Part shown: piece after piece, positions 1 to 6,139 of the stretch | How positions within the stretch are numbered: position 1 is the first letter of the stretch | Layout: each line of letters begins with the position of its first letter | From: Calditrichota bacterium | GTDB taxonomy: Bacteria; Calditrichota; Calditrichia; RBG-13-44-9; J075 | Assembly (NCBI GenBank): GCA_024275555.1 | Contig: JAJRYW010000193.1 | Location: 1-11,378 of the forward strand | Length of the DNA stretch: 11,378 nucleotides | Direction: 5' to 3' | Program-made: the position numbers and the translations under genes | The notes under the pieces: model-generated | The model's database searches: none | Seen by the model: only the letters and a program-made list of their open reading frames with translations | Told to the model about the DNA's origin: nothing

Positions 1-829
1 CATCCAGCACCCCGGTGATTGCCGCCAGGATAACGCCGATGAGCAGATAGCCGTTCATAAACAGCGGCGCCGTTATGCCGGCCAGGATCAGCCAGAAAAC
101 AGTGATCCGGTTGGGGGTAATCTCCGTTTCGGCAATCCGCTTCACCGCCCCAAATTCCAGGGGAGGATGGATGTATTTTGCCACAAACTCCAGCACCCCT
201 TTGTGCACGGTTTGCTTGAGCACCAACTCCGCCTCCTGCAATTCCGCATCATTTTCAATCCGCAGCACATAGGGGGGCGCTTCCCGGCGCAAATTCTCGA
301 TGTAGGGATTAAAAGCAGCCAGATCGTACTCCTTGAGAGCGCCTGCAGCAACCGCGGCGCTTAACAGCGTCTTCAAATCAGCGGCGTCGGACTTCTGCAG
401 GATGTTCCGCGCAGCAGGGGTCAGCCGGGCCAGGGCGCCGGGGTTGCTTCCGAATGTGGGAAAAACAGCCCGCCCATCCGCTGTTTCAGTCAGCCGGGTC
501 AGCAAGCGGCGATCATTTAAGGCGTGGCCCTCCAGCACCAGCACGCCCCCGCGAGTTTCCCTGAGCAAATGCTCCAGCCGCGTAAAGGGATTTTCCCCGC
601 CAACGAGATCAACGGTAATCGTCAAAGACGCCGGCCGGGGATGGCAGAAGTGCGCTAACGGGTCGATTTCCGGGCCCGTGGCAAGATAGATCTGCCGGTA
701 GCCTAAGCGTTCCAGTTCACGCAGGTTTCGTTCCAAGAGCGTCAATCCCCACAGTTTCCGGTTTACCAGGGGATGACGAGCATCAATCCAGGCAGTTCGT
801 GTTTCGATGATAACCTCGCTTTTTTTGAT
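1..829 (-). CDS. CDP-alcohol phosphatidyltransferase with degenerate N-terminal nucleotidyltransferase-like domain (partial, runs off left edge)
   Basis: The minus-strand frame is open from 889 to base 1 and is cut by the window edge at the first Asp of the expected CDP-alcohol phosphotransferase motif. The C-terminal part, including an ITPNRIT segment and the following hydrophobic helix, aligns with the ITPNQLS region of the complete paralogue at 3809-5344, just before its catalytic motif. The preceding ~200 residues occupy the place of that paralogue's nucleotidyltransferase domain but lack the LAAGxGxRL nucleotide-binding loop; only a weak EVII...LTLLERNLRELERLGY match to the AVII...VPLLERVILSAKRVGV region remains. 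Family knowledge says the enzyme transfers a phospho-alcohol from a CDP-alcohol to another alcohol in the membrane. I infer that this copy cannot make its own CDP-alcohol. The start is unclear: no ATG, GTG or TTG occurs in frame between the stop at 890-892 and TTG at 745. The end given here is an ATC codon 4 bases after a GGAG; see the finding on the A7 run. Confidence 0.78.
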   Translation of the reverse strand, partial: MKKSEVIIETRTAWIDARHPLVNRKLWGLTLLERNLRELERLGYRQIYLATGPEIDPLAHFCHPRPASLTITVDLVGGENPFTRLEHLLRETRGGVLVLEGHALNDRRLLTRLTETADGRAVFPTFGSNPGALARLTPAARNILQKSDAADLKTLLSAAVAAGALKEYDLAAFNPYIENLRREAPPYVLRIENDAELQEAELVLKQTVHKGVLEFVAKYIHPPLEFGAVKRIAETEITPNRITVFWLILAGITAPLFMNGYLLIGVILAAITGVLD

Positions 830-1230
830 TCGTCTCCAAAATCCACGGTCGTATCCGGATTTTGTCTCTGTTCGAGAAGCAGAAACTAATCAATCCCAAT
901 TGTCCGGACTGTAATCTGAACCCGGCAAATTTAATTTAATTCACCGCTTATGCAACAGCAAAGCAGCGACAGGCATTTGCGCCTGAATAACCGGCGCTGC
1001 CAGGTTGTGGTCTTGACAAACTCCGCCTGTTTAGTGTTGCTGCCGGCTGAGCTTGTCAAAGCCGGCCGGGATCAGAATACGCTTCGATCTTGTTTTTGAC
1101 CGGGCCGCGGCCTATCTTGGCAGCCTGCCGTTAATACGATGCACAAAAAGCAAAAAGGGGTCATACCCGACCGATTTTTTGGGCGTCCCGGGAAGTTTTA
1201 CAAAGTTAATCTTCGATATTCACAATACCG
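830..1230. other. Divergent intergenic region between the left-edge gene and the HAD/nucleotidyltransferase operon
   Basis: About 400 bases that must hold the promoters of both divergent units. I see no convincing gene: the short plus-strand open frame starting at 1053 overlaps the HAD start and resembles nothing. An AT-rich patch lies near 928-945. A perfect TTGACA at 1013-1018 has no acceptable -10 partner at 15-19 bases, so I do not call a promoter. A 7-bp dyad is at 1042-1066. The A7 run that bears on the left gene's start is at 820-826. Confidence 0.5.
1042..1066. repeat. Inverted repeat around a TGAGCTTGTCAAAG core (REP-like)
   Basis: GCCGGCT (1042-1048) and AGCCGGC (1060-1066) form a perfect 7-bp stem over an 11-base loop. 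The core TGAGCTTGTCAAAG resembles the short dispersed palindromic element CTGAGCTTGTCGAAG that is common between genes in many bacterial genomes. Only one copy is in this window, so repeat status is an inference. There is no U-tract on either side, so it is not a standard intrinsic terminator. Confidence 0.35.
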
Positions 1231-1881
1231 ATGAAAGCAAAACCAGGCGTAGTTATTTTTGATCTGGACGGCACTTTAATCGACACGATGGGCAGCTTTG
1301 CCGACCTTGCCGGCGATTTGATCAGCCTGCATTACGGGATACCGTTCGAGGAGAGCCGGGCCCTGTACCTGAAGACCAGCGGTATTCCCTTTAGCCATCA
1401 ATTGGAGGTGCTTTTTCCCGGCCGCCCCAACAATTCCGTTGTGGCCGCACAGTTTGAATCCCGCAAAATCGGATTATTCACCCGGGAGACCGTGTCTGAG
1501 AGCACCCGGTCAACCTTGCAATGGCTAAAAGAGCACAACTACCGCACCGCGATCTCGTCCAACAATTTTCATCTGCTGGTCAAAGAATTTGCCCGCCGGG
1601 AACATCTTCCCGTGGATGTCTGCCTGGGCTATAAAGAGGGGTTTGCCAAAGGTCGTCAGCATTTCCAATATTTGGAAAGCTACTTCCGCAGGCCGTTTGG
1701 GGAGATGCTTTTTGTGGGCGATTCCCTCAAAGACGCCGAAATTGCCCATGAAAACGGGGTGCATTTTATCGGCAAAGTGGGTACATTCAGCCGGGCGGAT
1801 TTTGGCAAGGCGGTCAACTCGCATCCCCTGGCAACCATCGATGAAATCCATGAAATCATCCCATATCTGGAGGAAATATGA
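1231..1881 (+). CDS. HAD-superfamily phosphatase (subfamily IA-like)
   Basis: A 216-residue haloacid-dehalogenase hydrolase, probably a cytoplasmic phosphatase acting on a small phosphorylated metabolite. All four HAD motifs are visible: motif I FDLDGTLID with nucleophile D11 and acid/base D13; motif II AISSN with Ser109/110; a motif III lysine near K136-K140; motif IV VGDSLKD with D164 and D168. A helical cap lies between motifs I and II (about residues 20-85). The ATG at 1231 follows an in-frame stop at 1207 and is the only sensible start, though no clear Shine-Dalgarno precedes it. The stop overlaps the start of the next gene by 4 bases (ATGA), so the two are translationally coupled. By context it may remove a phosphate from a head-group precursor or from the transferase product; that role is inference. 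A generic phosphoglycolate-phosphatase-like role is the alternative. Confidence 0.9.
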   Translation: MKAKPGVVIFDLDGTLIDTMGSFADLAGDLISLHYGIPFEESRALYLKTSGIPFSHQLEVLFPGRPNNSVVAAQFESRKIGLFTRETVSESTRSTLQWLKEHNYRTAISSNNFHLLVKEFARREHLPVDVCLGYKEGFAKGRQHFQYLESYFRRPFGEMLFVGDSLKDAEIAHENGVHFIGKVGTFSRADFGKAVNSHPLATIDEIHEIIPYLEEI

Positions 1882-2606
1882 AGGCTGTTATTTTAGCCGC
1901 CGGAACCGGCAACCGGCTGATCCATTTAACCCGGGAGCTCCCCAAAGCCCTGGTGGAAGTTCACGGCAAACCGCTCATCAATTATGCTATCGATTTTGCC
2001 GGGAAACTGGACTGCCGGGAGACCCTGGTTGTGGGCGGTTTTTATTTTGAGAAGCTGAAAAAGCACCTGGGCGGGGAAAAGCGGCCCATCACTCTTCTGG
2101 AAAATCCGGATTACCTCAAGGGCAATATTTTTACGCTCCTCAAAGCGCTGCCGGGGTTGGATGAAGACTTTCTGCTGATGAATGTGGATCACATCTACCC
2201 GCACGCCCTGGCCCGCCGCATTAACGCCGCCAAAGCGGATTTAACCGCTGTCACCGCCTTCGTGGATTTTGACCGGCCCTTGTGTGAGGATGACATGAAA
2301 GTGCTCACGGCCGATCCGCAGACGATTGCCCGCATATCTAAAAGTCTTTCGGAATTTGACGGCGGCTATATTGGCATGACCTATGTTCCCCGGGCCAAAC
2401 TGGATATCTACAAGCAAGTCGCCCTCCGTACCGCCCGGGAAAATGACGGCGCCGTGGTGGAGCACATTCTGCAGGCCTTGATCCGCGAGGGGGAACCGGT
2501 GCGGATTTTTTCTGCCACGGGCATCCGCTGGCTGGAGGTGGACAATCTCCAGGATTTAAAAAACGCCCGGCGGATTTTAAAATGGGTGGATAACTATCTG
2601 GACTGA
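1878..2606 (+). CDS. Stand-alone sugar/alcohol-phosphate nucleotidyltransferase (LicC/IPCT-like)
   Basis: A 242-residue MobA/RmlA-type nucleotidyltransferase. It begins with the nucleotide-binding loop LAAGTGNRL (residues 6-14), then LPKALVEV with Lys23 and GKPLINYAI, a KGNIFTLLKA segment near 81-90, and NVDH with the metal-binding Asp104; a second likely metal ligand is Asp222 in LEVDN. Length and layout match enzymes that form CDP- or UDP-activated alcohols, such as choline-phosphate or inositol-phosphate cytidylyltransferases. The start has a good GGAGG five bases upstream and overlaps the HAD stop. The gene lies between two CDP-alcohol phosphatidyltransferase genes, so I infer that it makes a CDP-alcohol for one of them, most likely the left-edge copy whose own nucleotidyltransferase domain has lost its loop. 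Nucleotide and substrate specificity cannot be read directly. It ends 10 bases from the convergent radical SAM gene, with no obvious terminator between them. Confidence 0.9.
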   Translation: MKAVILAAGTGNRLIHLTRELPKALVEVHGKPLINYAIDFAGKLDCRETLVVGGFYFEKLKKHLGGEKRPITLLENPDYLKGNIFTLLKALPGLDEDFLLMNVDHIYPHALARRINAAKADLTAVTAFVDFDRPLCEDDMKVLTADPQTIARISKSLSEFDGGYIGMTYVPRAKLDIYKQVALRTARENDGAVVEHILQALIREGEPVRIFSATGIRWLEVDNLQDLKNARRILKWVDNYLD

Positions 2607-2616
2607 GCCGGCCCGT

Positions 2617-3618
2617 TTAAGTGCCTTTACACTGGTCGCAGAGCAACCCGTCCAGCTCTTTACTGCGCCAGCGACGCCGCAAATCCTGGTAAAGCGGATC
2701 GTTCCAGACTTCGGCAACGCTGCGGTTGCTGCAATTGCCGAGCAGGTTGGAGCGTTCCTGGTCGACGCAGCACATGATCATATCGCCGTTCCACATAATC
2801 CAGGCCCGCCAAAAGGGAATCACACAAAAGGGCACCCGCACGAACTCGCGATCAGCAATCCCCAGGCTTTCCACATCCGTGCTGGCGCGGTTGTCCAGTT
2901 TGCGGGCCTTAAAACCGATACCCGCCTTTTTCCAATAAGCCTTCTCATTGCCCAGGTTTTCAATCACCGGCAGGGTTTTGACCGTCCAGATAGTCAGTTT
3001 GGGTTTTTTTCCTTTGAATTTGTCCCACTGCTCCTTAAAGCGGAGAATGTTGCCCATGACCCGGTCAAATTTCAGCGGGGCCATCATCTGCTCGTAGACT
3101 TCGGGAATAATGGTGTGGAAGCTGAAATTGATTTCATCCAGTCCTTCCGCGTGCAGGAGCCGGTATCCCATCTCTTCGGTTAACAGCCCGGCATTGGTGG
3201 TAATGCGAACCTGGGGGGTGCGGCGTTTGCCCCGTTTCCGGGCAATATACTCAATCCGCTCCGGCATCTTTTTATCCACCAGCGGGTCGTTCAGCAGATA
3301 AGGATCAATCCGGCGCAGGGCGGGATATTCGATCACTTCATCAATAATCTTTTGGAACAGCTCATCGCTCATGGTTCCATGCAATTTATTGACTTCCCGG
3401 CCCACGCCGCAGAAGGTGCAGCGGGCGTTGCAGCCGCTTTTGGTTTGAATGTCAATTGCCTGGGGGTAGTCCGGGGTGAACTTGCTGAAACGAAACCACT
3501 TTATATACTCGGCAAAAGGCAGGCTGCTGGAAGAGGGGGAATTGGGTAGCGCAATTCTGCCGGCGCGATGCTTTAAACGCGCCCAGTGTATTTTTAAGGA
3601 ATTTGGTTCTGTGGCCAT
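2617..3618 (-). CDS. Radical SAM protein with short SPASM/twitch-type C-terminus
   Basis: A 333-residue radical SAM enzyme. The [4Fe-4S]/SAM-binding motif is C63-NAR-C67-TF-C70, after a beta-strand AIDIQTKSG typical of the family. NDPLVD (110-115) and RITTNAG (138-144) fit the SAM-binding strands of the TIM barrel. The C-terminal part has C265, a GDMIMCC stretch (G278, C283, C284) and C327-DQ-C330 only three residues from the end. That supplies ligands for one auxiliary cluster (twitch-like) rather than the full seven-cysteine SPASM set. Such proteins modify peptides, carbohydrates or other small substrates by 5'-deoxyadenosyl radical chemistry; the substrate here is unknown. It lies 190 bases downstream of the CDP-alcohol phosphatidyltransferase gene on the same strand, which suggests a shared pathway. 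The ATG at 3618 has only an AAAGGA about 10 bases upstream. No precursor-peptide gene is visible nearby. Confidence 0.9.
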   Translation of the reverse strand: MATEPNSLKIHWARLKHRAGRIALPNSPSSSSLPFAEYIKWFRFSKFTPDYPQAIDIQTKSGCNARCTFCGVGREVNKLHGTMSDELFQKIIDEVIEYPALRRIDPYLLNDPLVDKKMPERIEYIARKRGKRRTPQVRITTNAGLLTEEMGYRLLHAEGLDEINFSFHTIIPEVYEQMMAPLKFDRVMGNILRFKEQWDKFKGKKPKLTIWTVKTLPVIENLGNEKAYWKKAGIGFKARKLDNRASTDVESLGIADREFVRVPFCVIPFWRAWIMWNGDMIMCCVDQERSNLLGNCSNRSVAEVWNDPLYQDLRRRWRSKELDGLLCDQCKGT

Positions 3619-3662
3619 ATCTGCTGCGTCCTTTACTCCTTCATAAGAGTCTTAACAACCAA

Positions 3663-3685
3663 TTGCCCATCATGAGGATGGGCAA
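3663..3685 (-). terminator. Possible terminator/attenuator hairpin between the CDP-alcohol phosphatidyltransferase and radical SAM genes
   Basis: TTGCCCATC (3663-3671) and GATGGGCAA (3677-3685) form a perfect 9-bp stem with a 5-base loop. On the minus strand it is followed by TTGGTTGTTAAG, a poor but partly U-rich tract; on the plus strand by CTTTGTTTGTG. It sits about 120 bases past the end of the phosphatidyltransferase gene and 45 bases before the radical SAM start. It could reduce read-through between them or act as a processing or stability element. Confidence 0.4.
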
Positions 3686-3710
3686 CTTTGTTTGTGTTGC
3701 AAAATTATTT

Positions 3711-3772
3711 TCCCCAAAAACCGGGGATAGGCAATGAGCGGCTCAACTTGTCTTCCCGAAACAACAGTTGAG
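3711..3772. repeat. Two further inverted repeats in the 3619-3808 spacer
   Basis: TCCCC/GGGGA (3711-3715 and 3723-3727, 7-base loop), and CTCAACT/AGTTGAG (3742-3748 and 3766-3772). The second has an inner TGT/ACA pairing across a 2-base bulge. With the hairpin at 3663-3685, the 190-base spacer is largely made of dyads. Neither is followed by a U-run, so I do not call them terminators. Confidence 0.4.
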
Positions 3773-3808
3773 AGCGTCGCCTGCTGCCATTACCTAAAAG
3801 TGCGGCAA

Positions 3809-5344
3809 TTATACCAGGTCCGGTCCGTTTGCAGCCGTTTCCGGCGTCTTGGGAGTTCCCATCAGGATCAGGGCGGTAACGGTAATGCCCAAACACATCA
3901 GGATAACCGCACCGATCATGGCCCAGAAATAGAAGACCACGCTTCCGGAAAGCATAATCAGGAGTGTTGCAAAAGAGAAGACATCCCGGCGACCCAGGTG
4001 ACGAATAGAGCTCAGGAACTTTACATACCAGGGCTGGTAGCGGTGTTTGTTCAACCCGGCTACATCCTGCACAAAATCTTTCATCGATCCGGAGCGCGAG
4101 CCCAGGTACTGCATTCCCAGCCGCACTGCCAGCACCACAAAAAGCACAATTCCCCCCGCAAAGAGGAACATCCAGGGATCATGGGCAACCTGGTACGCCC
4201 CCACGGTTACCCCGATGATAAAAACGATATAGGAGAGAAAATCCATTACGGTATCAAATTTGGCCCCGGATTTAGAGTCTTGCAATTTCATCACGGCCAC
4301 CTCGCCGTCGCATCCATCGAATATGGAGGCAAACTGGAAGAGCACCCCGGCGATGATGGTGTTCATCGGCTTGCCGGCGGAAATCACCCAGGCGGCAAAA
4401 AGCGTGAACAGAAAATTCAGGAACGAAAGTTGGTTAGGGGTAATGGGGGTTTTTACCAACCACCTGGAAATTTGATTGGAAATTCTGCGGTTGATGTTGC
4501 GGGCGATAAACCCATCTTTGGGAGAACGGGTGGCCCGGAGCAGCAGTTTCTCCGCATAGCGCACATCCGAGACGGTGTCTACATCCTGCCAGATGAAGTC
4601 GCCAATATCAAAAGTAGCCATTTCGCCGCGGCCGGCCAACACACGGATGCCCCCGGAAAGGGATTCATCGCCGACCATCCGGCTCTCGCGCAGGGCGTCA
4701 AAAATCTTGGGTGTACAGACAAAGATGCCGACATCAATGGCGTTAAAGTAATCCAGGCTTTTCCCGACATCCAGCAAGCGATTATTCTCGGTATGCACCT
4801 TGGTGGCGTCGTCGAGATCATTGACCCGGTTCAGCGCATAGTCTACGCAGAGCATCGCGCCGTCATTGCCCATCAGCGCCGGCTGTTTGATTTTCTGCAG
4901 AATACGGTAATCAAATATATGATCGGACATGAACAGGAAAAATGTTCCCTCCACGTATTTCTCTGCTTTCAGCACCGACACGCCGTTTTGCTTTTTCCAG
5001 TCCTCGTTCAACACCCAGGTGATCTGCACACCCAGTTCTTCGGCGTCAATACTATTGCGAATACGGTCGGCCTGGTAACCGATCACAATTACAAATTCCG
5101 TAACGCCAACCCGCTTTGCCGATAAAATTACCCGTTCTAACAGGGGCACCCCGGCTACTTTCAGCAATGGCTTGGGGCTGTGATTCTGGTATCCGTTTAA
5201 TCTGCTGCCATTCCCTGCTGCGATGATGACTGCTTTGGTGATCCTGGTGCTGCCGTTGGTCGCCTGGTGGTGCTTGCGCTCTTGATCCGTTACTTCTAAA
5301 TCCTTTGTGCAGGTTAAGTCGTCGCTCAGACTCAGTCCCATCAT
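3809..5344 (-). CDS. Bifunctional nucleotidyltransferase / CDP-alcohol phosphatidyltransferase fusion (IPCT/DIPPS-like)
   Basis: A 511-residue fusion. Residues ~36-270 are a nucleotidyltransferase with an intact loop (AVIIAAGNGSRL, 38-49), SPKPLLKVAGVPLLER (56-71) and the metal-binding MSDH (Asp141). Residues ~290-495 are a membrane CDP-alcohol phosphatidyltransferase with about five to six hydrophobic helices and the catalytic motif D343-GC-D346-G347-EV-A350 ... G360-AKF-D364-TVM-D368. The layout matches CTP:inositol-1-phosphate cytidylyltransferase/di-myo-inositol-phosphate-phosphate synthase enzymes, which make a CDP-alcohol and then condense it with a second alcohol; related fusions may build phospholipid head groups. 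The Arg that normally follows the motif Ala is Val351 here. GAGGAG lies 2 bases before the first ATG and 5 before the second (5341), so translation may begin at 5341. The first ~35 residues are a polar, non-conserved extension. Substrates are inferred only by family. Confidence 0.88.
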   Translation of the reverse strand: MMGLSLSDDLTCTKDLEVTDQERKHHQATNGSTRITKAVIIAAGNGSRLNGYQNHSPKPLLKVAGVPLLERVILSAKRVGVTEFVIVIGYQADRIRNSIDAEELGVQITWVLNEDWKKQNGVSVLKAEKYVEGTFFLFMSDHIFDYRILQKIKQPALMGNDGAMLCVDYALNRVNDLDDATKVHTENNRLLDVGKSLDYFNAIDVGIFVCTPKIFDALRESRMVGDESLSGGIRVLAGRGEMATFDIGDFIWQDVDTVSDVRYAEKLLLRATRSPKDGFIARNINRRISNQISRWLVKTPITPNQLSFLNFLFTLFAAWVISAGKPMNTIIAGVLFQFASIFDGCDGEVAVMKLQDSKSGAKFDTVMDFLSYIVFIIGVTVGAYQVAHDPWMFLFAGGIVLFVVLAVRLGMQYLGSRSGSMKDFVQDVAGLNKHRYQPWYVKFLSSIRHLGRRDVFSFATLLIMLSGSVVFYFWAMIGAVILMCLGITVTALILMGTPKTPETAANGPDLV

Positions 5345-6011
5345 TTCTCCTCAGAAAATTATCTATAGACTCATAAGATACGCAGCTCAGTTTTCTATAC
5401 TGTAATGAATCCCACTACAAATTAAAGTTGAGGAACACGCGTGCTGTATCCTTCCTTTATTAAAGCATAGTACATTGCTTAACCTAAAAAAGGCTACTAA
5501 GATAGAACATCATAGAAGGTTAGACAATCCCAAAACGAAATTAGTTACAATAAAACGTCAATCTCATTTCGGGAAGGTGTCGTACCGCTTGACAGGCGAT
5601 TAGGTAGGAGGCCTCCTCTTCTCATACCGTATAGCTGTGCTGCACAAACAATGTGAACAATAAGACCTGCGCCTGCCCCGGGATATACCGGCTATCAGGC
5701 GCGACAACAATGTTCAATGCCGTTCAAGAAGGTATTTTCAATTAGTACGTACTAACTAAAACACCTAAGTGTTAAAGATACGATACTCTTTCTAAAGAGC
5801 CAAATTTTTTTTGCAACTGCCGTTTGACGCCTTGCGGCTGCCCGGGCGGTGGATTCACAGGACTCGTACAGTGCGGTAAAAAATCCGGACCAAACTTTTG
5901 CCGCCGAAGCTGCAAGGCGCCATAAAAAGGCGCCGAACCTCATTGATAGCAAACAATTGGTGGGGTTGTGTGCAGAGCGGTGTTGCAATTTGGGAGTGAG
6001 GCGCGACTCAC
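5345..6011. other. Long intergenic region with several dyads and no convincing gene
   Basis: Bases 5345-5580 are clearly AT-richer than the flanks and must hold the promoter of the minus-strand phosphatidyltransferase gene, but I could not fix a -35/-10 pair. Dyads seen: AGGAGGCCTCCT, a perfect 12-base palindrome at 5606-5617; TGTGC-T-GCACA at 5636-5646, operator-like; GCGCCTG...CAGGCGC at 5669-5702 with an inner CCGG/CCGG pairing; GGCGCC-N7-GGCGCC at 5916-5934; GTGAG/CTCAC at 5996-6011. No tRNA-like arms, CRISPR units or transposase remnants were seen. A weak minus-strand open frame is listed separately. Confidence 0.5.
5752..5943 (-). CDS. Doubtful small protein (63 aa), unrecognised
   Basis: A minus-strand open frame whose ATG at 5943 begins MRFGAFLWRLAASAAKVW, an amphipathic, Trp- and Ala-containing start, followed by FFTALYES and an Arg/Ala-rich stretch (ARAAARRQ), then a basic tail. 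The first half reads like a small protein, the second half does not. The frame is open a further 15 codons upstream to 5988. No Shine-Dalgarno precedes 5943, and the codons cover the GGCGCC hairpin at 5916-5934. It could be a real short protein, the remains of one, or chance. I do not recognise it and assign no function. Confidence 0.22.
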   Translation of the reverse strand: MRFGAFLWRLAASAAKVWSGFFTALYESCESTARAAARRQTAVAKKIWLFRKSIVSLTLRCFS

Positions 6012-6057
6012 CCCAATAAATAACGGAAACCGGGCCAGTATCCGGCCCGGTTTCCGT
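6012..6057 (-). terminator. Rho-independent terminator of the isocitrate lyase gene
   Basis: A perfect 14-bp stem, arms 6023-6036 and 6044-6057 (ACGGAAACCGGGCC and its complement), closes a 7-base loop. On the minus strand it is followed directly by TTATTTATT (6022-6014). It lies about 80 bases past the isocitrate lyase stop at 6140. The plus-strand side has no U-tract, so it acts in the minus direction. Confidence 0.9.
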
Positions 6058-6139
6058 GTGTTCATACAGCCGCCTCGGGAGACTCTCCCCCTCGGCGAAG
6101 TCAATCTATACAGCTATAATCGGATCGGCCGCAACCAGG

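Noticed and set aside
333..689. 118-codon plus-strand open frame at the left edge
   Set aside because: It is antisense to the left-edge phosphatidyltransferase frame, which aligns with a paralogue in this window.
1013..1041. TTGACA as the -35 of a plus-strand promoter for the HAD operon
   Set aside because: No hexamer at 15-19 bases spacing resembles a -10 box, and it would lie about 190 bases from the start codon.
1589..2050. 153-codon plus-strand open frame across the HAD/nucleotidyltransferase junction
   Set aside because: It is out of frame with two well-supported coupled genes and shows no motif of its own.
3734..5125. 463-codon plus-strand open frame opposite the CDP-alcohol phosphatidyltransferase gene
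   Set aside because: It is antisense to a gene with clear catalytic motifs, its translation is rich in His, Gly and Gln without recognisable domains, and no ribosome-binding site precedes it. It is a codon-bias shadow.
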